A stretch of DNA of 62,000 bases, taken from the NCBI GenBank assembly GCA_002633005.1, contig NMRA01000192.1:1-62000 (forward strand). Direction: 5' to 3'. A program made the translations under genes and the position numbers. Source of the stretch: Phoronis australis (lineage: Eukaryota > Phoronida > Phoronidae). Positions 34,455 to 45,942 of the stretch are shown here, piece by piece. The stretch's first letter is position 1. The number at the start of each line of letters is the position of its first letter. Under the pieces are notes generated by a model that worked only from the letters and a program-made list of their open reading frames with translations, did no database searches and had not been told where the DNA came from.

Positions 34455-34984
34455 GAGCGCGCAATGAGAACGGAAGTGTGAAATATAATTTGAGAGACAG
34501 TTCCATCATCACAAGGATACAAAGTGAGAGACGAAGAACTGTTCCAAAACAGCCTAAACCGAAATCTAAACCACCCCCGCTGAGCAAGTATAGGCGGAAA
34601 TCGGCGAACGCTCGCGAAAGAGACCGAATGAAGATGATGAACGATGCGTTTGAAGAACTCAAAAAAGTTGTTCCCGATTACACGAGCGTGTGTAAAACTG
34701 GAAAAGTGACAAAAATGACTACACTCAGGTTGGCTGTGAATTATATCGCGGCTTTAAGGGCAGTTCTGGGATATGAAGATGAGCAGTCGTTGCCACCGAA
34801 TGATTTGGATTCTGTAGGCGATTCAGGGAGCTCCGAAGGGGGGTCAGAAGCGGAAAGCTGTCGAAGCCCTAGCTCAGACACTCTGGATTTTAGTTTGAGT
34901 GAGCACGACTTATCAGACATTGGAAACGGGTTTAATTTTAGTGACTTAGACTTAAAAAATGATTTTGATGATATAGTCGACTAA
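34370..34984 (+). CDS. Group A bHLH transcription factor, delilah-like
   Basis: One open exon encodes 204 residues. Residues about 74-134 are a complete bHLH: basic region [13 protein letters not shown], helix 1 [15 protein letters not shown], a short loop with CKTGKVTKM, and helix 2 [20 protein letters not shown]. The Glu and Arg of ARERDRM are the E-box-contacting residues, and the basic region is of the group A (tissue-specific) type, binding CANNTG as a dimer, usually with a Daughterless/E12-type partner. LSKYRRKxANARER and KxTTLRLAxxYIAAL point to the Delilah family, which I recall as absent from vertebrates; other group A families are possible. The N-terminus is Ser/Glu-rich. The C-terminal 65 residues are strongly acidic ([17 protein letters not shown], then [11 protein letters not shown]), suggesting a transactivation tail. 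A bHLH without coding introns is common in this group. The minus-strand open frame at 34213-34662 is its shadow. Confidence 0.88.
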   Translation: MSDSESSSMEVETSVPTKNEKADCGVSLRARNENGSVKYNLRDSSIITRIQSERRRTVPKQPKPKSKPPPLSKYRRKSANARERDRMKMMNDAFEELKKVVPDYTSVCKTGKVTKMTTLRLAVNYIAALRAVLGYEDEQSLPPNDLDSVGDSGSSEGGSEAESCRSPSSDTLDFSLSEHDLSDIGNGFNFSDLDLKNDFDDIVD

Positions 34985-36977
34985 CAGGCCTTTCTGATCA
35001 GAGATTCGTAGTCATGTGGCTGGATATTTAGATTGGACCAGTATTACCAATGTGCTGATGTTTAAGTGAGATTTTATTCTTATTTTTACTTTTAATATTC
35101 TATTTTTGTAATTTTGACATGATGTACCAACTGAAGCCAAAATACATTTTAAACTGCAGCAATGAACGCCGAATTAATTTTGGGTGAGCTTAACAAAAAT
35201 TGTTTAGGGTATTACTCATGTTATCTTAAGAAGTATCAAAATCGTCATAATTTACATGGATCTTCTGTGAACAAAGCTGAAGCACTTTTACATGTCAAGC
35301 ACTTTAAACATAAGCATATAATTTTATGGATGTTTTACATTTTTATGAAAGCTACTTAGCTACGTGGTCTCATCGTAGTGTCGTGTGTGTCAACAAAGAT
35401 GTGATGTATAAAATCATAAACCCTAACACAACAATAGATACATCCGTCTCTGCCAAACCATTATAATAGAAATGATAAACCATGTGACTCGTAATAATAC
35501 ATTGGAAACTTATTGATGTCGCAACAAAGTTGACAGACGGGCCGTGCGTTAGGCTGAATAACTTATTAGCATTGCTTGACCTGAAATGAAATTCATGCGA
35601 ATCGACAAGAAATTCGAGACCTCGCCAAAGCAAGTCGGTACGAAAAGCTGTGTAATATAGCAAATGAAATTCAATTCAATACGTGACTGATTCTTTGCAT
35701 TACAATGATTACAATGACCGAATAATAATTGAAAGAGTTCCGATTGATTCTTGGATTAGTAGGACCGTGCCATATCAATGACAGACCCCATTCACACATG
35801 TACAAAACAGAAAAGCACAGATATAATATCCACTTGTCGACAATTCCATTCTTAGGGGATGAAGTGCATTTGGTATAGAATTTGGAGGTTCTGTGTGGAA
35901 GAACAATTCGTAGTTAGATGACGAAACGCGTAAGAAAATATCAATATTGTGATTGTGGTAAGCACCTGTAAATATTATTCCAAGAGCACTGAGGGGGTAT
36001 TTTACATTTAACGACTCACGTTCACCTATTGTTCGATCTCATTGTATTCGTAAATGGGACACATTTGGTTTGTAAACAGTGGCATTGTCCCGCCAACCGT
36101 GCATCTACTAGATAAGATGATCAAATGCGCAAAGTATAGTAGCGGAAAATTAAATTTAGAAATCTCTCAAGTTCATACACCAAATTGCACAATGCGAACG
36201 GAAATGGGCAGTGTAAACACGAGAGCGTCGATAGTATTTATGAATGGAACTTGTTCCCGAAGGCCCTATACACATAATTAGAAACCCGATTCCTCGTTGG
36301 TATAGATAACTCCGTTGTATCTTCCAGACGTCTGTATTGTACTTTCTATTCATGTCCTATAAAAACACAATAAAAAACGACAAGGCAATATCGTTGAAAA
36401 CAATCCAAGAACAGCACACAAGACAAGCTATAACGTGTTCATTCATACTCCAAAATTTCGCTCACAACTTAACGCATGATTCGCAATTCTAAGGTTCGCT
36501 TCGAACAACGCTTCTCTACTCTACATCCGACGTGACGTTATTCTTCACTAGAAAAGCAAAACTATTCTGATTCCGGAGCTATACTCATAGTGTCCTACCA
36601 TATATACATGGAAACGATTATAGTTATCTGGATGTAGGGTTCTTTTCTGGTTCTTCAAAGTCCAAGCACACTTCATTACCCGTGCTCTATTCTAGACGAT
36701 CCTACAACGAGAAGGTGCTAACTGTTATCACCGGAGATCAACGAACTCACTTGCACGGCATTTGTCAAAAATATTTTGACAACGCGAACAGCATTGAGTG
36801 CATTAAACAAGTTTTCACAGAGCGATATCTAGTTAATTCAAAGATGTTGAATTCTAAGCAGAAGCGCTTTGGGATTTTAAAAACTTTACCACGCTCATCC
36901 TATCCTGAATTGCTACTGCATACGTCAATAACTCAAGTCACAGGCAATACACGTTTGCCCCCATGTTCGAATTCGCA
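34985..36977. other. bHLH 3' flank, probably including its 3' UTR
   Basis: T-rich sequence directly after the stop fits a 3' UTR. The nearest poly(A)-like hexamer is a variant AATACA at 35141-35146; a consensus AATAAA appears only at 36370-36375. The frames at 35162-35359 and 35370-35663 show no coding character. Confidence 0.4.
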
Positions 36978-37070
36978 ATTATAGGGCTGGCCAAACCCGA
37001 TGAGCTCTGAAGCGTTTTCTTGAGTCGCTAATGGTTTTGGTGCTCTTGTTGGTAACGGAAATCAATTTTA
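36978..37070. repeat. Dispersed repeat, mate at 54457-54545
   Basis: ATAGGGCTGGCCAAACCCGA, GCGTTTTCTTGAGTCGCTAA and TGGTTTTGGTGCTC here match TTAGGGTTGGCCAACCCTGA, GCGTTTTCTCTAGTCACTGA and TGGCTTTATTGGC at 54.46 kb in the same order and orientation. Confidence 0.5.
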
Positions 37071-39574
37071 CGAGCATAAATTATTTATTTCGTGTTTAGT
37101 TTTAACGACTAAATACCGAGGAAATACAATTTAAAAAAAAAAACGTTTGAGACAAATGTTTCTAATTGTTGAAGACAGAGAAACATTTCTATCATCAGTA
37201 TTATCAAAGTGCCGCCTTTTTGTCGAAACTTTTCTAATCTGTCGTAATCTCATGGAGTATAATGAACCCAGTTTTCCCACCGCTAGGATCACTCAAAATG
37301 CCACTGAATTGTATCGCAAATCATTTCACCCGATCATTATTCAACACTTGCGTACATTCCGGCGTTCATTCATCTCCTCTATTTACAATGAGTCCTTCGT
37401 TCATGTGTATCGGAGTTGTTCAATAGGTGAAAATAATGTCAGGTGTCGCGTGCCCTATTTTCAACAACGGATTGCATAATATAAACAAAACGCAGTGTTC
37501 CCATCCAGCTCGGATTTTCATCGTCAAACAGTGCACACTGTTACCAGTATTGATGTAACCGGTGCAGACCAGTGTGTCAACTGTATTTAACCGTCACGAT
37601 ACACGTCAGAAATACAACCTGGAGATCTAGAGTTATTCTTGTTAACAGTAGTTCGGAAGACCTCAACATGTTTTGAACATACAGTCCAGGATTTCCGTTT
37701 AGAGTAGCCTACCCCTTGCGAGTAACAGTATTTTAAGCTGATGCCATAAACCGTCGAACATCAATTTTCTTCAAAGGCGTATTGATATTTTGCTTTTCTA
37801 CATAGTGATCTTGGTTAGCATAAATGGTCAACAATGAGCTACCCCGACAGCCACACTGCCTTGGCGATTGAAACTAACCCGCCGTGTCTAACAACTGAAG
37901 GTGCCTGTGATGATACAATAACCAACTGTCAGTTCTTTTCATAAGGAACAACGTGAAACAGATTTTATATCAAGGCGTTGGTTTGTTGCATCTACGGGAA
38001 TATGTGAAACGAACTTACTGTACCCTTCGAGTAGCCACGCAGTTAATGAATTTGATAAATTAGTCCACGCCCAAGTTCTAGAGAAATAAAACAACAAAAT
38101 TTTATCATGAAGAAACTCGACGCGGAACTATTTAGTTTGCTTTCTTAAACCCTATGTTTTTTTGGTAAAAATGGTCCATTAAACCACGTATATAACCTTG
38201 ACTTTAATTGATAACGTAAGCACTCGCTGAGCTACGAAACTTCCGAACACCCATGGGTAGGTTTTTGGAAGCTTGACGGGACCAGTCCCCTTCCACCGGA
38301 CATACTTTTATATTCTGTACACCAGGGTCTTATGAATAGCCTACAAACAAAGGGGGCCTTCCCCAACAGTTTCCTCACTCGTAACTAGCGTGCAGATGTT
38401 TGTGATGCTCTGGGCGATTTTATTGGATGCCCCTCTCTATTCTCATCAGTCTGCATGGACCCTAGCACTGAGAAAAGTAAAAAAACGAGATATAAAATAC
38501 AGATTAAATTTATTCAGTTTAACTACAAATCAGTCAAAATTTCAAGAAATTTATTCATAGAGATTGGATGCACCCCCGATATGGATACCCGGGGCCGTGA
38601 CCCCATCCCCCCTACTGCACGCTACTGATTCTCTAGGAGTCTTGTAACAGCGAAATTATATATTATATAGGCCACAAGGCACTCTCGAGGAGTTCAATGG
38701 TAATTACCAAAGAACACCACAGAAATGCTCTGTTGTTACTTCGAGAATGGTATTTGATATTGACTCCAAGGTGACCCTCATGATAGCCAGTCGGTAAAAT
38801 AAACCTTAAACGACCGCTCGGGAAGATAAGTGGCACCTTGATTTGTTGCCAATTTTCTCGCTGAAGCGCATCTGCCTCGAGGTGACCATCTTATGTTATG
38901 GTTTGATACAGACTATTTCAATTCCCTATTAACAAAGAAACTCAACCAGTCAGCTATTTTCCAAACATTGGACTTCACGGACTGGGAATCATGAATCTAT
39001 TGCTTATGATCTCAGTAAATCTGGAGGTGGGGATAATCCCCCCTTGAGTCCCCGACCAGTATGACCGGAGTTTTTAGCACTGGGATGAAGCAAAGATTTT
39101 TAGAGGTATCATATTCGATGCAACGATTTTTTGGAGAATGCACTCTAGAATTATGGGGCACTCTGTGATTAAAATGCCATGCCGATTTATCCTACATCTT
39201 TTCACAGTCGTAAATACCGCGCAGTGGCGATAACGTGTAAACACGGACACAAATAGCTCCCTTGAACATGCAAACTGCCAAACTTTCAAGATTGTCGGCG
39301 ATATGAGTCGCATTGTCGCACAATTTCATTCTCACAGTTTGTTGGTAGTTAACCCCCGGAACAAAGTAACTTTACACCACGTGAATATCGGTTCATTCAT
39401 AAAATCGTTACGACACTATTTGGGAACTCTACTTTCAGTGGCGAACACTTTACGGTGCATCCTTTCCATTAGACGTCACTTTTCGGTACTTATTTGGCTA
39501 CCCACGAACAAAGATTTCAGATCTGTGTTTGTTTACTGATCAACAAGTAATACTCACTTACAGAAGTGCCGCAT
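37071..39574. other. Non-coding stretch
   Basis: The longest frame (110 codons, 37147-37479) has no family resemblance, no signal peptide and no splice support. CCCC-rich segments near 38570-38620 and 39020-39060 resemble MITE ends but cannot be bounded. GAACATGCAAACTGCCAAAC at 39264 recurs in diverged form at 42267. Confidence 0.45.
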
Positions 39575-39614
39575 TTGAGAACCAGCCAGTTTCGGGCATC
39601 AAACTGGTTCTCAA
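39575..39614. repeat. Hairpin with two competing stems
   Basis: TTGAGAACCAG and CTGGTTCTCAA form an 11-bp perfect stem around 18 bases. Inside, CCAGTTT and AAACTGG can pair instead, sharing the CTGG, so two foldings exclude each other. It lies on a short plus-strand AT-rich background with no gene next to it. Confidence 0.55.
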
Positions 39615-39739
39615 TATCCGAGACTCTTATAAATATAAATAACTATTGCTGATCTGCTTTGTAACGCCAGCTTGCTTGTCCCATGATTCCTGCAAGTCAC
39701 CTCAAAAAGATGTTTTCACCTTGAAAGTGCTTTGTACGC

Positions 39740-40013
39740 AAGAGAGAGAGAGGGAGAGAGAGAGAGAGAGAGAGGGGNNNNNNNNNNNNNNNNNNNNNNN
39801 NNNNNNNNNNNNNNNNNNNNNNNNNNNNNNNNNNNNNNNNNNNNNNNNNNNNNNNNNNNNNNNNNNNNNNNNNNNNNNNNNNNNNNNNNNNNNNNNNNNN
39901 NNNNNNNNNNNNNNNNNNNNNNNNNNNNNNNNNNNNNNNNNNNNNNNNNNNNNNNNNNNNNNNNNNNNNNNNNNNNNNNNNNNNNNNNNNNNNNNNGAGG
40001 GAGGGAGGGAGAG
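39740..40013. repeat. GA microsatellite with assembly gap
   Basis: An (AG)n run with GGG interruptions leads into 219 Ns (39778-39996), and a GGGA run follows the gap. The gap is presumably the unresolved microsatellite. Open frames drawn across it are artefacts. Confidence 0.95.
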
Positions 40014-40339
40014 TTCTTGTTAGGTGATGTAAATATTAATTTTCAATGATTACCGGAGACAATCGACTAAGCTCTCTCACCCCTCGTGCTGTGAGGATTT
40101 ACTTTCGCGACATGAAAGAAATCTAACAAATGAGACATTCAACTCGTTGTCTCACGATTCATTTTGCAGCAGACGTGTGTTATGATCTGAGCTCATTTGC
40201 ATTCGAGCGCGTAGCTCGCCCTGGTCCTTAACGATCTCGAACTACTGTTTGGTAAAGTAGTGTATCGTTCACTGTCACTAATGACAAAAGAAATTAACTA
40301 AGTGTGCAAAATTATAGGGTCGTTGAACCAGCACCTTTT

Positions 40340-40442
40340 AGTTAAAAACAAGTTACCACTTGCGGTTATAAAATCGGTCTCATCTTGTTCCGTAGTCAGA
40401 TTAGAAACAATTCCCAAGTTTAAGAACTGACAGTTCCTAACA
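40340..40442. mobile_element. MITE, ACTTTTGATTT family, partial copy
   Basis: It retains the left inner part (TTACCACTTGCGGTTATAAA, then ATCGGTCTCATC) and GAACTGACAGTTCCTAAC but has no visible right end. Confidence 0.5.
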
Positions 40443-43400
40443 GCTTACTGCCAGGTTCATGAAGTTTGCTTGCCACGGCGGTTTACTTTCAGTCTCCGAT
40501 GCAGTATGGTTATGAGAGGAGATCAAGGCGGCCAATTTTAATTCAAGCAAAAAACAAAACAGCACGATGTCGTTGCTGAGGGAGAGTAAATAATCATGAG
40601 AAGAAAGTAGCTTTTTTGCACCAGAATATGGTTTGTAGCGGTTTTATGACCTGCGTGGACTAACAGCATGCCACATCAAAATCATCACGATACCCGTCAT
40701 GTTTATCGCTTCAAGGTTTGTTTAAATATCGTCCATTCAAGGCGAAACCACTGAAACGTTTTGGTACACGAGAACTCGAAATAGTTTAATACCATAAACA
40801 AACAATTTTTCCCATCGGTTTAACTTTCTCAAATGTTAATCCAGTATTTTGCATAAGCATATTAATGATCTCCAATACATTAGTGGTCTATCAGTGGTTA
40901 GTTTGTGATGAAATCTTATGCAAATATTTCTCTAGAAAACACAATTCGCTTGGCGCCAAGTATGTCAATACGTGTTTAGTCCAGCTTGCCTTTGCAGCAC
41001 ACAGGCAGGCCTCACTTTAGCTAGTGTCCTGTGGTTGACTCGTGTTCGTTTACAACGCAGAGTTTATGCGACGCAACTACCAGTGCTGAAAGAAAAATGC
41101 AGTTGCGACAAAAATATATGTAACTATATGACTACAAAAGGCCAGTCTTAAAGACATTGTTCGTCTGCGTTTGGTGAGAGTATTCCGGGTTATGCAGACC
41201 TTGGCTTCATTAGATTACACTACAACTGTTGACCTAAATGATCCTAATCCTCGTGAGCTTCTCTGTGTCATATAGGTTTTCAGGGTATGTGGCCAAGAAT
41301 ATAAATTCTGCTTCTGTTGCCATGGTATTTGACGAAAGGTTTGCAATAACGAATCTGAAGTTGTGTTTAGACTCTTCCAGTCAAATTCTGGAGAAAAGGG
41401 AAAGAAGCTGAGCAGTTTTGTGCTCCAAGAAATGCGGATAAAAATCATATGAGTATGGACAACGTACATTGAGATTTCTAAAATATACTAGACGAATGTT
41501 AACTAATTTCAAAACTTCTTTAGATAAGTCAAGGATTTGATATTGGTTCTAGGATAAGTCTTGCTCGATTCTGCTAAATAATGAAAGGCTAACATCGCCT
41601 GACACCACTCATTGCAGTTCGACGCTTGACGTAACGTACTATTACAAGATTCACTATAGGCACGCTAATGAAATCATATAAAGTTGATAGAGAATATCAT
41701 TAGAGAGCTATTATCGCGAGTTACATCATCAGAGCAAATACTCAGATAACAACGTATTGTGAAGACACCCCACAAGGTCTCAGCTCTCTGGCTCTTACGG
41801 GGCTCGCTTTATATCACGCACAATGTAATTTTGTTATTCTGCTCGGATTGTGTTGGTTTTTGAGGACTGGCCAGTCACTTGTCAACAGCGTAGTTTAATA
41901 GAAGCTTAGATCGACACTGACAGTGACTGGTGAATATTAAATACGGCAAATGGCCAGCCCGGGTCAGACCAAACCGTAGCGTATGAACAATGTATAGCAA
42001 ACGGGAAGGACTGGAAAGAGTATAGAGTCTAAGGTCTATTCTTAGCATTTTTCGGATCATCTAAAGATTGATCGTTCAACAAATTCCGAAAGTTCAGTGA
42101 CTCTGAAAATAAGATCAAGTCAGCTGAGTTCCGCGTATATGACCTAAGGAACGACCTGTGTCAAAACGTCGTAATAAAGTAAAAAGGGGTTATTTGGAGG
42201 TAATTTGGATTCTATGGCCGGCATCTTTTAAACTTTTCGGTTCTATAGTGTTAAAATAAGTAACATGAACATACAAACTGCTAAACTGTCAAGATTAGCG
42301 CTAATCTATCTCAGTTATCACCGATAAATATACCGGGGAGTCGCATCTAATTCCCACAAACAATCGGACAATCCCTCAAGTGGCAATTTCGTTGTCAAAA
42401 TTTTCTACTGAATAAACGGTTGGAGGAGCCAATATTATGTCAACCCGAAAGTCATAATAGCGAACCCGAGGGGCACTGTATCAAGAGGATATAATTATAG
42501 CAGTGGCTCTGAATGAGTTGGTTACTCTTTCCTCTGTTATTAATGGTAGCTTGTAGCCGACACGGAAGTTTCCATTCAAGACCCGCCGTCCACTCGTTCA
42601 CATCGAAATCTCTACTAGATTGGCACTGGGAAAGCGTGCAGGCACGCTTAAATGTACAATGCTATCACGACTATATTTCCGGGGCTATTAACCCAGATGA
42701 GGTACTCCCCGTCGGGTGGGTACAACGTGTACAACGCCAATGAGCAAGTATTTGGACTATTTAGTACAAAAAACAAAGAATAGATAGTCTCGAGTGTTAT
42801 TTTAGACTTTCATGTCCTCATTGTCAATTTTCCATGTTGTATATATCAGCTCATCTCATAATTACTAATGGGTGGTGATCCTACTGGCCCTCCCGCCTCC
42901 AACGATTCTGTATTGTTTGTATGACAAACTTGAAATTCGAAGCGGCTTTGAATCTCCCGTTGAAACAATCAGTGATGAACTCATCTCATACCTCTACGTC
43001 ATCACACGTGTAATAAGGAACACCAACAGCAGTAAAAACAAAACAAAAACAAACGAAATTGCACACCAAAATATGAACCACAATAACTTTTTTCAAATAT
43101 AGCGCTACGCAAATGGTACTTCACTTTTATCAAAAAGAACATGCGCCGGCTTTACCATTCGGACGTAGGCGTTACGTCATATACAAGAGTACGTGCCTAA
43201 ATGAGCGCACGTACAGTAGGGATCTATATGAATAAAATCTGACTAGGAGGAGACCTTGAAAAGTTAATAAGGAAAGGCGATTTTTGCTCTGAAGATGTAG
43301 AAATGTATTGCACACATTGTGTAATAGTGAAGATCTCGGACGTCGCTAATATTAGAGTAAGCTTTGTGCCCCTGCCGGGCCTTTGTTTGCGCATGCCCGA

Positions 43401-44358
43401 ACATCACATAATACGATAATTATGTGACAACATGAAAGCGAGGGAACAAAATTTTTGCATAATGCTTTCTTAACAATTTCACGCGTTTTTGTTGATCAGT
43501 CAGCGTGAATCTCCCAAACGACAGGACTTCAATAGTGATTTCGACGTATTGTTGATGTTTGCATCTCTCACGATAGTGTTTCTCTTTGGACTTACGCTAA
43601 CCGTTGTCGCTGGGAGCAACGCCGAACAAGAGGCTTAAAAGCCTTCAGTGATCATCAAACAATGAATTTTTATAACTGAAAATAATTTATTTATTCTTTG
43701 TCCATTTAATGAACATACAAGCAATTGAGGCATGTGTCCAATTCACACTTAAAATACGCGTTTTTATGATTTCCAATGTCAATCGCCATTTGTTACTGTC
43801 ATTTAAATACGTCAACATAGAAGTTCAAATACATGCAGAAAATTCTATTGCTCGCTGAGCGGAGAAAGAATGATGGACGCTTTATCGCCCAGGGCCCTCG
43901 ATTGAAAACCAATACATCTAAAAATACACGAAATTTAATACGTAGCTATTTTTTCAATTCCGAAACAAACATTGAAAAACGGTTGGTATTCAACTAGTGC
44001 TCTTACAACCGATCGCGTAAATTAAAAATTTTGTAAAATAAATTTATTTGGGCAGAACACAATTGCGACCCCACCTTTTAGACACTGATCAGTTTGGGCA
44101 GGCGACAACTCTTTGATTTGTTTAGTATTCTACAGCGTACGTGACCACTTCAACGTCGCTCCCTCACAAGTGACCAATTCTAACCCGCCAATTTAAACGT
44201 ACTAAACACTCGCTACCGTCTCCCATAAAAACATTAATTTTAGTGTAGGCTTACTCCTAACGTGCTTTCTATTTGTTAGGGTCTGCAGCTTCTTCGGTCT
44301 TTATTGTCGCATTTCGGCAATGGCTGAAATTGAAGTAAGTTCTTATTGTGCACGCTCA
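40443..44358. other. Non-coding stretch
   Basis: A short inverted repeat CCAGTCACTTGTCA / TGACAGTGACTGG spans 41871-41930. The frame 42513-42743 begins with a signal-peptide-like MSWLLFPLLLMVACS but has no further support. The remaining open frames look like chance. Confidence 0.4.
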
Positions 44359-44530
44359 AATAAAAAACCGCCAGAGGTCTACTCGAAGATCATTTTGTAT
44401 CAGGGGTCAACATTAAGATGACTTGAAGCTTACGTAATTTCTCATAAAAAAGCGCCAGAGGTCTCTCGCTGACGACAGTCTGTCTTGAAAGTTATGCAAG
44501 CTGTTATAAAAAAGTGCCAGAGGTCCCGAG
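44359..44530. repeat. Three diverged direct repeats
   Basis: ATAAAAAAGCGCCAGAGGTC or a one-to-two-base variant occurs near 44362, 44443 and 44504. The units between are of unequal length (about 81 and 61 bases) and diverged. The array directly abuts the MITE copy at 44558. Confidence 0.7.
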
Positions 44531-44557
44531 TGACCATCGTTAGAATGGCAATAAATT

Positions 44558-44836
44558 TGCCTTCCTTTACAAAAACCACTTACCGTTATGAAAATTGGTC
44601 TCAAATTGCTACCTAATCAAATTGGAGATCTCTTCAAATCTTCGAAAGAATTGACAGTTCGTTATGGGTCGAGATCAAGCTATACAAGTTGGCTTGTCAC
44701 GCCGAGTCATTTTGCTCACCAAGCACGGTCTCAACTGAACGGACAACGAACTGCAAGTTTTTGCAAACCCAGAAATCATTTCTCATCTCAATAAAGAACA
44801 AGTTTAGACCAATATGAACGGTCTAAATCAAAAGTT
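44558..44836. mobile_element. MITE, ACTTTTGATTT family, copy 3
   Basis: The left end has AAACCACTTACCGTTATGAA, then AATTGGTCTCAAATTG; the interior has GAATTGACAGTTCGTTATGG; the right end is GGTCTAAATCAAAAGTTCGC. This is one of the best-preserved copies by internal sequence, though its left terminal repeat is eroded. Confidence 0.65.
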
Positions 44837-45306
44837 CGCTTTTAACATGCAATCATACAAGGGGTGGGAACGACTCCATGGCCGCGCCTCTAAATTTCAG
44901 CTTCGATCGAAAAAGCCCCAGTCCCGGACGAGCAAACGTCAAAATCGCAGTATAAACCGCGGCGAAAAACAGGATACCAAACTCCATAGGCCTAAGCGAG
45001 GGACAGATTCCTGACCCGTATCCGTGGTTTGGTTCTGGAGTTTGGTCACCGGGTATAAAGTGCTTTCGGCGCGTGTGTGGGGTTTAGTGCTCGTTTCTCC
45101 GGGAATAGAACCTGAAACTTAGTTTTTGTCAACGTCTTGCATTATGCAACGATTGCGCACTGCATTTGGTGAACACGCGAGCCCTTTGTTGTCGTCATGG
45201 GCGCATGCGTAGGGGATTGAAGAGGTGACGTGACGTATACTCAGTCCACGAGCCATTCATCTAGGAACCAAAGCGTCTATAAACCCGCCTTCCTTCACAA
45301 AACACC
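44837..45306. other. Spacer between two MITE copies
   Basis: GGGTATAAAGTGC at 45051 resembles a TATA box. The first downstream ATG (45144) opens only 22 codons, so no gene is supported. GC content is higher than in the surroundings. Confidence 0.35.
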
Positions 45307-45942
45307 ACCCTTGATTTACACCACTTACTTTTATAAAACTGATCTCAAATTTTCCTGAAAATAGTCAATTTGTAGATACTATTAAGGAGTGTACATAGAT
45401 TAGGTCGAAAAACTAGCGTAGCAGAGCGTAGCCTGTGCAGTAGCCTACGCTGCAGACGACAGCGGCACCGGAACTGCGATAGACTTATCTTCCAACCGTG
45501 AACAGAACACAAAATGAAAGACAATGTATAATATTATTAAACAACAAATAACCCTTACATTTCTGGATCCTCAGGAAACGTAAAAATGGCACATCTGGGG
45601 TTTTCGTGGATGAATTAGTGCAATTTCATTTATCGCACTGCAAAATACGCCCTTCCCCATTGTTCTCGCGCTTCCTACTTGACCGTTGCTTAATCGCCAC
45701 TTGGCGGCGCTAGCAGTAGCGATAACAGCGAACTCACAAATGAACTCTCCTATGAAACTACACTGCTTGATACTATCAGGCAGCGAGAGAACTGACAGTT
45801 CGTTATTGCAGTGAGTTAGCTTGTCAGTCAGGGTCGTGTCCTCTGTGTGCCGAGCGAATAACGAATAACGACTTGTCAGTTCCTTGAAAATTTAGAAATC
45901 ACTCCACCAGCTTCATAGTGGTAGTGGTCTGAATCAAAGGTT
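45307..45942. mobile_element. MITE, ACTTTTGATTT family, long copy 4
   Basis: The left end CCCTTGATTTACACCACTTA, then CTTTTATAAAACTGATCTCA and the right end GTAGTGGTCTGAATCAAAGG define a 636-bp unit, more than twice the other copies. The family landmark GAACTGACAGTTCGTTATTG is at 45789. The extra sequence (about 45400-45750) probably reflects an insertion within the element. Confidence 0.55.

Noticed and set aside
34213-34662. 149-codon minus-strand open frame
   Set aside because: It is the shadow of the bHLH coding exon and its upstream ORF.
39646-40049. 105- and 125-codon open frames
   Set aside because: They run through the 219-base N gap and the GA microsatellite.
42513-42743. 76-codon frame with a signal-peptide-like start
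   Set aside because: Only the hydrophobic N-terminus supports it; there is no family, cysteine pattern, promoter or splice evidence.
45051-45060. TATA-like GGGTATAAAG
   Set aside because: The first downstream frame is 22 codons and no gene follows.
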